Shown in pieces: positions 17,570 to 25,700 of a DNA stretch of 41,551 nucleotides (the stretch's first letter is position 1; the number at the start of each line of letters is the position of its first letter). This DNA comes from Saprospiraceae bacterium. Lineage in GTDB: Bacteria; Bacteroidota; Bacteroidia; Chitinophagales; Saprospiraceae. The position numbers and the translations under genes were made by a program. The notes under the pieces were generated by a model. The model saw nothing but the letters and a program-made list of their open reading frames with translations. It did no database searches and was not told the DNA's origin. The stretch lies in assembly GCA_021298335.1 (NCBI GenBank), contig JAJTEZ010000020.1, positions 1 through 41,551 on the forward strand, in the 5' to 3' direction.

Positions 17570-18278
17570 CGGTTAAAACTGGTAATTTCGGATTGATCTT
17601 TTTTAATGCATTGTAAACTGCTTCAGCGACTACAAAATTTCGGTAAAACTTTTTATCTGAAGGCACAATGAGCCAGGGTACTTCGCTTTCATTGATGGCA
17701 AATTCATAACATTTCATATACGAGTCTGCTGCATTGTGTTTCCAGTTTTTTGAAGATTAATCGATTCGTTCCTGGAGTTTTTCCTGCTGACGTTCACGGG
17801 AGATGTGCATATAACATTTTAAAATCACCGTGTCATTGTCTTCGATTAAAAGTTTTTCAAAGGCATTGATGGCCTCCATCCTTGATTTTACTCTTTTTTC
17901 TGAAATCCATTTGTGGACGCGCTGAATCAAAATATCTTCATAATGAGAACGGTTAAAAACCATCATATTGCCCTTTGCAGGGGCATTTTGGTGTATTCGC
18001 CAGAGAAAATCGTGTTGAAATTCTTCTTCAGTAGGCTTTTTAAAGGCCTTGACGTCGATGCCTGATGGATTACAATTTGCAAATACAGTTTTTACAGTCC
18101 CATCCTTTCCACTGGCATCCATGCCCTGCAAGACCACAAGTATAGATTTTTTCCCTTCTGCATAGAGTTTATGCTGAAGGTCTCCGATTTTTTTAACGAG
18201 GGACTGAGTTTTCAATTCTATGGCAGCCTTGTCAATATCGGAGGGAGGGGTTGTAGAAATTTTGGAAAGCTTAATCAT
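17547..18278 (-). pseudogene. polyphosphate kinase 2 family protein, broken by TAA and an internal deletion
   Basis: PPK2 enzymes transfer phosphate between polyphosphate and nucleotides. The first 173 codons carry the Walker A (QGMDASGKDGT), the KKPTEEEFQHDFLWR lid region and FNRSHYEDIL. A TAA at 17757-17759 follows QERID, but the same frame continues with SSKNWKHNAAD, SYMKCYEFAINE and WLIVPSDKKFYRNFVVAEA up to a stop at 17547, which is a full PPK2 C-terminus. Family members have about 8-10 more residues (a W-K-x-R-E-x-W-like stretch) between WKHN-x-x-D and YMKCYEF, so a short in-frame piece also appears to be missing. Two independent lesions argue for a real pseudogene or a poorly assembled stretch. 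The truncated protein lacks the C-terminal part of the kinase fold. The frame overlaps the S4 gene by 23 bases. Confidence 0.82.
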
Positions 18279-18424
18279 GGGTTAAAAAATTTGGTTATTG
18301 ACAATGAGTAAACTAATTCAATTGTTTATTTTTGATATTTAACCTATCCAGGCACCTGACTATCAGGTCTGTTAGAATCTCCAAGGAGGGTTGATGCTTG
18401 TGGTTTTTGTGACATTTCTCATAC

Positions 18425-19345
18425 TCATTTCATTTTAGATCGCTTCACAAGGTATGCCTGAAGTACAGGAACAAAGCCCTGTCGGATATCAGCTTCCACA
18501 AAATCAATTTTATATTGCAAACATTTCATTCGTAAGGATTCAGTATATTCATGTACCTTACTGACATATAAATCCCGAACCTGGTTGTGCTGCAGCTTCA
18601 CCTCTTCCCCGGACTCGAGATCAACAAATAAATAGGGTCTATTGTCATACTCAAAATCAAGTTCGTGCTGTTTGTCGGTCACGTGAAACAACACCACTTC
18701 ATGGCGAGCATACTTCAGGTGTTGCAGCGCGGCAAACAAATCCTCTTCGCGACCCTCATCTTCAAACATATCGCTAAAAATCACGACGAGAGATCTTCTG
18801 TGGATGCTATCTGCCAGCTGATGCAATGACTGTGCTGTTGAAGTGGTTTTTTGTGTTGTTTTATCTTGTATCAGCTGATCGAGGTAGGTAAGCAGCAGCC
18901 GGTAATGGGAAGTATTGGAGCGGCATTTTGTATGAATCCTTACCTCATTGTCAAACAGGCTTAAGCCAAAGGCATCCCGCTGTTTACGGAGCAAGTTCAT
19001 GAGGCAAGCCGCTGCCAGTGCCGAAAACTGCAGCTTATTCAATGGTTGTGACTCGGCAGTTTCGGGAAAATACATTGAAGAAGATGTATCGATGATGATC
19101 TGACATCTTAGGTTTGTCTCCTCTTCAAACTTCTTAGTAAACATTTTATCTGACCGGGCGTATACTTTCCAGTCGATGTCTTTAGTTGACTCCCCGGGAT
19201 TGTATAATCTGTGCTCGGCAAATTCAACTGAAAAGCCATGGAAAGGACTTTTGTGAAGCCCGATGATAAATCCTTCCACCACCTGTTTTGCAAGAAGCTC
19301 AATGTTCTCTAACTGACGAACGTCAAACTGATCAAAAAAGCTCAT
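18425..19345 (-). CDS. DUF58 domain protein (VWA-like)
   Basis: This is a DUF58 family protein, usually the partner of MoxR-type AAA+ ATPases and BatA/BatB proteins in Bacteroidota. The conserved DUF58 signature is present at about residues 45-75 (YNPGESTKDIDWKVYARSD, then FTKKFEEE) and is followed by a VWA-like fold with a MIDAS start (IIDTSSSM) and VVIFSDMFED. No MoxR gene is in this window. The frame is open up to 19363, but the -7 promoter element at 19361-19368 and the good ATG at 19345 (MSFFDQF) favour the shorter start. A terminator hairpin separates it from trxA upstream. Confidence 0.9.
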   Translation of the reverse strand: MSFFDQFDVRQLENIELLAKQVVEGFIIGLHKSPFHGFSVEFAEHRLYNPGESTKDIDWKVYARSDKMFTKKFEEETNLRCQIIIDTSSSMYFPETAESQPLNKLQFSALAAACLMNLLRKQRDAFGLSLFDNEVRIHTKCRSNTSHYRLLLTYLDQLIQDKTTQKTTSTAQSLHQLADSIHRRSLVVIFSDMFEDEGREEDLFAALQHLKYARHEVVLFHVTDKQHELDFEYDNRPYLFVDLESGEEVKLQHNQVRDLYVSKVHEYTESLRMKCLQYKIDFVEADIRQGFVPVLQAYLVKRSKMK

Positions 19346-19360
19346 AATCACGTATTGAAA

Positions 19361-19368
19361 CAAATATA
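19361..19368 (-). promoter_or_regulatory. putative -7 element for the DUF58 gene
   Basis: TATATTTG on the minus strand, 15 bases before the ATG at 19345. It lies just downstream of the trxA terminator hairpin, which fits a new transcription unit. The -33 region has no clear TTG. Confidence 0.45.
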
Positions 19369-19372
19369 AATA

Positions 19373-19407
19373 AAAACTCCTGAATAATGTGTTTACTCAG
19401 GAGTTTT
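19373..19407 (-). terminator. trxA rho-independent terminator
   Basis: Inverted repeat with 11-bp arms (19397-19407 and 19373-19383, AAAACTCCTGA type) and a 13-base loop, followed on the minus strand by TTTTTATTT. It starts 24 bases after the trxA stop codon, in the right orientation for trxA. Confidence 0.8.
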
Positions 19408-19431
19408 CAAAGATTCAAAAATCAGGATAGT

Positions 19432-19746
19432 CTAAAGATAACCGGCAATTTTTGACTCCAGATTTGCCTTAGTGGTTACGCCCACTTGTTTATCAACAAC
19501 TTCGCCATCCTTAATGATCAAAATTGTGGGTATGCTTCTGATACCGTATTTCATTGAAATTTCCGGATTTTCATCAACGTTTACCTTGCCAATCACGGCC
19601 TTGCCCTCGTATTGAGTTGAAAGTTCATCAATGATAGGACCAATCAGTCGGCAAGGGCCGCACCATTCTGCCCAAAAATCAACGACAGAAACGCCACCAG
19701 ATAAGGCTGTTTCCTGAAAGTTGCTGTCTGTAAATTGAAAAGCCAT
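19432..19746 (-). CDS. trxA: thioredoxin
   Basis: This is a 104-residue cytosolic thioredoxin, the electron carrier for ribonucleotide reductase, peroxiredoxins and methionine sulfoxide reductases. The redox motif WCGPC is at residues 28-32 within VVDFWAEWCGPCR, and the cis-proline loop is at RSIPTIL. Length and sequence are those of classical bacterial Trx. It has its own terminator downstream. The ZIP transporter pseudogene lies upstream on the same strand, 92 bases away, and is probably unrelated in function. Confidence 0.96.
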   Translation of the reverse strand: MAFQFTDSNFQETALSGGVSVVDFWAEWCGPCRLIGPIIDELSTQYEGKAVIGKVNVDENPEISMKYGIRSIPTILIIKDGEVVDKQVGVTTKANLESKIAGYL

Positions 19747-19838
19747 AATGTTTTATGATTATCTATTACGAAAAATATTCGCTGCTTAAACAACAGGAAG
19801 TCACCAAAAGTTCTTTAAAAAAAAATCTTTTGAAAAGT

Positions 19839-20611
19839 TTAACCAAGAGCGACATCCAGCGACATCATCACTATAAATCCACCAATAAATCCAAGTGTGG
19901 AAACATCGGTGTGCCTGTCGAGCTGGGTTTCCGGAATCACTTCTTCAACCACCACAAAAATCATTGCACCGGCCGCAAATGCCCAGCCACAGGTTCTACC
20001 AATGCGGATGACTGCCCATATAAAAAACTTTTCCATCTAGACATACCCATTCGCCTGAGCGGCATAGAAACTGCAATTCCTTCGGGAAAATTCTGTATAC
20101 CAATGCCAATTGCCAGTATTGCAGCAGCTGAAACAGATGCCTCAGGAATACCAGCGGCTACCCCTCCAAAAAGAACCCCTACTGCAAGTCCTTCGGGAAT
20201 ATTGTGCAAGGTAATTGCCAAAACCAACAATGTTGTTCTTTGCCAGGGAGATTTTCTACCTTCCGTCTCTTGAAAATTAATATGTAAATGTGGCAATACT
20301 TTGTCGAGAGCAAATAAAAATAAAGCCCCTGCCAAAAATCCGATAGCAGCCGGAATCACTTTTATAAATCCCTCTCCCTCTGACATGGCTATCGCCGGGG
20401 AAAGAAGGCTCCAGAAACTTGCCGCTACCATGACGCCACCGGTAAACCCGAGCATGCCATCCAACACACTTCGGCGCATTGTCTGAAAAAAAAACACTGT
20501 CGCTGCACCCAAAGCAGTCATCGCCCACGTAAATGTAGTTGCAATCAGTGCCGCCCAAATCGGGTTGATGGACTCCATCCAGGCGATAAAGGCAGAATAC
20601 ATTGAAGTCAT
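19839..20611 (-). pseudogene. ZIP family metal transporter, frameshifted by an internal deletion
   Basis: This is a ZIP (ZupT-like) divalent-metal permease that would import zinc or other metals into the cytosol. The 20611 frame encodes several membrane helices and the metal-site motifs LHNIPEGLAVG and IQNFPEGIAVS, then reads to SALVEPVAG and runs off frame to a stop near 19961. The end of the protein (AFAAGAMIFVVVEEVIPE, TLGFIGGFIVMMSLDVALG) continues in another frame to 19839. In intact relatives about 17-20 residues of a membrane helix separate VEPVAG from AFAAGAM, and they are absent here. A deletion of roughly 50-60 bases that is not a multiple of three, at about 19985-20000, explains both the shift and the gap. 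The protein made would lack the last helices. Confidence 0.85.
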
Positions 20612-20765
20612 AGGTTGAAAGTATCCATGTTACTTAATAAATGCGAAAAAACAGAATTTGTTGAATAAATGACGAAATTCACGAGTCAATCTTTCCCTCT
20701 TGGCATATGGGAAAACCGGATTCACCTAAAATCTGTATTTTTAAGCAAAATTTGACAACAAATTT

Positions 20766-22043
20766 ATGCAAGCACCTCTGGCTGAGCGAATGAGACCCAA
20801 GACACTGGCTGCGTTTACCGGACAAGAACATCTTGTGGGAGAAGGTGCCGTTTTGCACAAGATGATTGAAGGTGGACATCTCACCTCTCTCATTTTATGG
20901 GGTCCTCCCGGCGTTGGAAAAACGACGCTGGCTTCAGTCATAGCAAACTCATTGAAAAGGCCGTTTCACGCTCTTTCAGCCATTCAAAGTGGTGTGAAGG
21001 ATGTTCGGGAAACCATTGAACTGGCAAAATCACAACGATTCTTTTCTCAGCCAGGTCCTATTTTGTTTATTGATGAAATACACCGTTTCAGCAAATCACA
21101 ACAGGATTCACTGCTTCATGCTGTAGAAAAAGGAATTGTGACATTGATCGGCGCTACAACAGAAAATCCGTCTTTTGAAGTCAATTCGGCGTTACTCTCC
21201 AGGTGTCAGGTCTTCGTGCTTCAGGCATTAACAAAAGAACACCTGACTACTATGATCAACAGGGCTATATCAGAAGATGAATACCTCAGGCAAAAAAACA
21301 TCAGCATTGAATCCTACAAAGCTCTGATTGCTTTTTCGGGAGGAGATGGGCGTAAATTATACAATGGTCTCGAACTTGTTGTCAGCCAGGCAGGCGAAAG
21401 CGACTCTATAAAGATTACAGATGAACTCGTCAATCAAGCCATACACCTGCACACTTCGCTGTATGATAAGGATGGTGAACAACATTACGACCTGGTGTCA
21501 GCTTTCATCAAGTCTATGCGGGCCTCCGACCCCAATGCAGCTGTGTATTACCTTGCCCGCATGATTGCTGGAGGCGAGGATCCTCTGTTTATTTGTCGCC
21601 GAATGGTTATTCTCGCATCAGAAGATATCGGGCTGGCAAATCCAAATGCACTCTTGATGTCAACCAGTTGCTTTCAGGCAGTACATCAAACCGGCATGCC
21701 AGAAGGCCGCATCATCATGTCACAGACAGCTGTCTACCTGGCTTGTTCTCCAAAAAGTAACTCCACCTATAAAGCCATCAATCAGGCGCTGGAACTTGTG
21801 CGTGAAACAGGTCCCCTTCCTATCCCCTTGCATTTAAGAAATGCTCCAACAAAATTAATGCAGGAACTGGGTTATGGCACAGGCTACCGTTATGCGCATG
21901 ATTTTACTCAGGGAATTTCAGAAATGGAATGCATGCCCGAAGAACTGGCAGGGACGATCCTTTATACGCCAGGTGATAACGCCCAGGAACAGCGGCACAG
22001 AGAAATACTCCGGCAAGCGTGGAAGGAGAAGTATGGCTATTAA
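20766..22043 (+). CDS. rarA: replication-associated recombination protein RarA (MgsA), AAA+ ATPase
   Basis: RarA is a clamp-loader-like AAA+ ATPase that acts at stalled replication forks. The 425 residues contain the AAA+ core (Walker A GPPGVGKTT, Walker B LFIDEIHRF, sensor 1 GATTENPSF, arginine-finger region ALLSRCQVF) and the C-terminal tetramerisation and MgsA domains (SAFIKSMRASDPNAAVYYLA, ASEDIGLANPNAL). It is complete. The start MQAPLAERMRPKTL is the usual N-terminus. Its promoter is not clear: TATTTTTA lies 27 bases upstream and misses the last G of the -7 consensus. The gene converges on the giant T9SS gene across a shared terminator. Confidence 0.95.
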   Translation: MQAPLAERMRPKTLAAFTGQEHLVGEGAVLHKMIEGGHLTSLILWGPPGVGKTTLASVIANSLKRPFHALSAIQSGVKDVRETIELAKSQRFFSQPGPILFIDEIHRFSKSQQDSLLHAVEKGIVTLIGATTENPSFEVNSALLSRCQVFVLQALTKEHLTTMINRAISEDEYLRQKNISIESYKALIAFSGGDGRKLYNGLELVVSQAGESDSIKITDELVNQAIHLHTSLYDKDGEQHYDLVSAFIKSMRASDPNAAVYYLARMIAGGEDPLFICRRMVILASEDIGLANPNALLMSTSCFQAVHQTGMPEGRIIMSQTAVYLACSPKSNSTYKAINQALELVRETGPLPIPLHLRNAPTKLMQELGYGTGYRYAHDFTQGISEMECMPEELAGTILYTPGDNAQEQRHREILRQAWKEKYGY

Positions 22044-22066
22044 AGCAAAATAAACAATAGTAAAAA

Positions 22067-22105
22067 AAAAGCGCCTGATTCTACATTTAAGAACCAGGCG
22101 CTTTT
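22067..22105. terminator. bidirectional terminator between rarA and the T9SS gene
   Basis: Arms AAAAGCGCCTG (22067-22077) and CAGGCGCTTTT (22095-22105) pair perfectly around the loop region, with an A-run on the left and T-rich sequence on the right. This gives U-tails in both directions for the two convergent genes. Confidence 0.85.
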
Positions 22106-22122
22106 AATTTATATAACTGTTT

Positions 22123-22719
22123 TTACTCCACGATAATCATCTTCTTCGTTGCAGTGAAGTCACCACTTTCCAGAGTATAGTACAATACTCCTGTAGCTCC
22201 CAGCTGCTCTCTGGTGAAGATTTCGCTATTCATGCCTTTTGATGCATCTACAACACGCACTGCTACTATTTTTCCTGTAACATCAAATACGCTGAGTGTT
22301 GCTTTAGCTGCTGTTGGCATTGCAAAGCTGATCGTAGTCTGACCTCTGAATGGGTTTGGTTCGTTCTGGTACAGTTCTACTGATGCCACAGGCGCAGTTC
22401 TGAACTCCAGTGAAACGCCACCTACTTCAAGGCTTGCATTGTAAGACTCTGCCTTTGTGACTGATGAATTGATCGCAATCATTTCACTCAACAGCATGCT
22501 CTTCTCTGCTTTCAACGTCATCGTGTACAGAACTTCCTCGTTCTTCACACTCACAGCTTCTACTCCACTGTAACTCATGGTAATCACTCCTGCAGATGGC
22601 TGACCTACATTTGATGCCTTCACATCCAATGCAACTCCGTTTGCATCCACAAAGCTCGCTCCATTCAACGTCATTCCTTTGCCTGATTGACAACCCTTGT
22701 CTCTGGTGAGAATCTCCAC
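22123..22719 (-). CDS. C-terminal fragment of the giant T9SS protein (sorting domain)
   Basis: This frame carries the end of the large protein at 22671-27701 and probably has no start of its own. It begins with the remainder of a cohesin-like beta domain (GASFVDANGVALDVKAS, then YSGVEAVSVKNEEVLYTMTL) and ends with a complete T9SS type A sorting domain over the last 85 residues (ELYQNEPNPFRGQTTISFAM, VFDVTGKIVA, GVLYYTLESG, TKKMIIVE). The sorting domain would take the protein through the T9SS to the surface, so the upstream frameshift separates the protein from its export signal. The terminator at 22067-22105 follows it. Confidence 0.8.
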   Translation of the reverse strand: MEILTRDKGCQSGKGMTLNGASFVDANGVALDVKASNVGQPSAGVITMSYSGVEAVSVKNEEVLYTMTLKAEKSMLLSEMIAINSSVTKAESYNASLEVGGVSLEFRTAPVASVELYQNEPNPFRGQTTISFAMPTAAKATLSVFDVTGKIVAVRVVDASKGMNSEIFTREQLGATGVLYYTLESGDFTATKKMIIVE

Positions 22720-25700
22720 GCATCAATCGTATTGTTGATTCCCAGAATCAGTCTTCTCAACTCAACAAGGTCAGATGCGGTTACGTTACCATCCTTGTTT
22801 GCATCTGCTGCCATCAACTTATACTGGTCGTTCATTGGTGTCAGGCCCAGTATGTGGCGCTGAATCAATACAAGGTCAAGTGTGCTTACTCCGTTTCCGG
22901 CATTGTCCGCCTTGTTTGGCTTCACGTTATAGTTCAGGTCTCCAATCACATTGGCTACATACTGGCCATTTGCTCCAGTTGTCGCACCCGCTGTGACATT
23001 CACGTTTTCTACCATTGTAATGTTGATATCCACATTCTTCACAGCCTGGTTTACAGGTGTGGTCACTGCTCCCGCGATTCTTGCTCCTGGTGCATTGTTG
23101 TCGATAATCTTCAGTGCTACCGTACAGAAGTCCACATTGAACTGCTCATCCCATACCATCACATCTACATTGAAATCTCCGGCAGCTGTGAATACCTTGC
23201 CTGCTGATCTCGCAGATGGTAACCACTTGTATGCCTTACCGCTGTTGTATTCCGCAGCTGTCGCATTTTGACCTGCTCCCTTGAAGAAGTGCTCTTCATT
23301 CAAGCGTGTCAGCACAGGGTGGGTTGCATTTGTTCCATCACGGAATGTAAAGTACAACTTAGACTGTGGTGTACAATTGTCAAACGCTCCTCTGTCGAAG
23401 TCTTTTGCCCACAATTCAACCATCTTCGGATTGCCAGCCATCAATGCTGTACTCAAGCTTACACAGTATGGCGTAGGAGCTTTCTTGTCTACTACCATCA
23501 ATGTGCTTGAACAGTTGTCGATGTTGCCACATCCGTCAGTCACTTTCCACTCAACCTTGTGGTTGATGTTTTCTGCATCCAAAATGAATGCCGGCAATGA
23601 TACTGATCCGCCTGAGGCCTTCGATGGTGCGACATATGTTGCGAATACTACATCTGCCAACACGATGCCCTGGTGCTGTGCCTGCAGCGCAACCCAGTTA
23701 GGGTTCAACTGACCTGCCACAAACTTGTCCTGACGTGCCCAGATACCATTCCATGCCTTATTTACAAAGCTTGATGCTACTCGGTCTACTGTTCCGTTTG
23801 CCCACAGGTCTACAAATCCCTGCCACTTCACCCAGCTTTCGTCTGCACATACAAGTGCATCTGTCGCTGAAGCCGTCAACACAACGCTGCCTTCACAACC
23901 TCCATTCGGATTGTTTGCATTTGGATTCGCTGCTACCATCAGGTCTGTACATGTCAATACCGGCGCAACATCATCTTTGTACGTATAGTAGTATATGATT
24001 GGCTGTCCGTTGATTGTAGTGATCTCCTGACCAGTACACCAGTTGATGTACTTGTATGTCACTCTCCACTTCTTACACGCTCCATCTTCAAACAGGAATG
24101 TGTCGATTGTGATGTTTTCACCTACAATATCACACTGTCCGTAATCAGTGATCGGACGCTTAATCGTGGCATTTGCTGTATTTCTCACATCTTCGAGAGA
24201 CAGACTGCATGAAGGCCACTCCGATACTCCTCCTCTCTGTGGGAAGTTTACTGTGAATGCCTTGCCAACTCCGCTTACTTCGATCTCCTGAGCACATGTC
24301 ACTGTGGTAGATCCTTTGACTGCTGTAAACGTTCTCCTGATCTTTCCTGTCTTACATACAGGGTTGCTGCCGCCCAACCATACGTCTGTGTATGTCACAT
24401 TCAAGCCTGCACACAGGTCGAATGCGCTCGCTGTTCCGGTCATGCTCATATCTACGTCGTTCACGTTTGTCTGCTTGCCATCCAGGCTCAGGTTCAACAC
24501 CATGTCACATGTTACTGTCGCATTTGGTGGACAAACGATTACTGGTGGAATCTTATTCTCTACACGGATTGTTGCCCAGGTAGTGTTGTAATTATCGCGT
24601 ACTCCATTGATGATCAGGTTGTCACCATATACACCGTTGCGGTTTCCGTCGTCAAATACGCGGATTTCCACATCGTGTAAGCCGAATTCTGCACCTGCAG
24701 GAATATCTTCGCAGCAGAACTGCACAAACTCACCTCCATCTGTATCGTTTCTGTCATCACCAGGGTTGTGGAACCATGTCTGGCCAGGTACTTCAGATGT
24801 CACGCCATTGTTGTCGTTGAACGTGCTGTTGTTGTTGTGTGTTCCGTTTGCGCCTACGTTTCCGCATGCTCCTCCGGATGCTCTTCTGATTTCTACTTTT
24901 ACATCTGAGCAGTGGTCATACGAACCATTGTCTACCTGCCAGCCATATAACTTGGCAGTTCCGTCTGCTCCGGTGCCTGATCCCGTCAAGCTCAGTACGA
25001 TGTTTTGCTTTGCAACTGCTACCGGCGCTGATGCGTCGATCACTGTCACATTCGCTACTTTTGATGAGAAGTTACCGCAGCAATCTTCTGCAAAGTATGT
25101 GAAGGCGTACTTACCTACTCCCATATTGCCCGCTGCATATGATGGTGCTGAGCCAAACAGGCTTACTCCTGCAGCAGCTTCCACTCTCCACTTAATCTGA
25201 TTTGTCAACGCGCAGTTGTCATTCAGATTCGTCGGTGCTGCAACCTGCCATGAAGCCACGCATCCCCATGGGTCTACGCTGATGGTCACATCTGCTACAT
25301 CAAATGTTGGCGCCTTCTCATCCACTGCCTTGATGGTCTGTACATATGTGCTGGTCGCACCTGTACACCAGTCGAGCAATGTCCATGTGCGAAGTACCTT
25401 CATGTTGCCTCCGCAGCCAAGTCCGCACGCATTGATGTTGATATCTGTGTATGTAGAGTAGATATTGCAAACGCTCACATCCACTTTCTGTGGGTGTGCG
25501 TTTCCGTCAAATCCAATCTGACTGTATGTGTAGTATCCGTTTGGATATCCTTCATGCAACTCAACTACAGCAGGTGTAGCTGTCCAGTCATCTGCATAGA
25601 TACCAGTATTGGCAGCAGAAGCTGATCCTGTGCGGCTATCCACGTCTGTCTGACCTGCGATATCTTCTGGTGCAGTGTTTGAACCGCAAGTCAACTGAAC

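Noticed and set aside
22671-22719. Programmed frameshifting in the T9SS gene (and likewise in SNF2)
   Set aside because: No slippery heptamer is visible at the overlap, and conserved residues are missing between the two frames, which a shift alone would not explain.
22854-25461. Many plus-strand ORFs of 80-200 codons opposite the giant T9SS gene
   Set aside because: They are antisense shadows of a gene with strong codon bias; none has a domain or start context.
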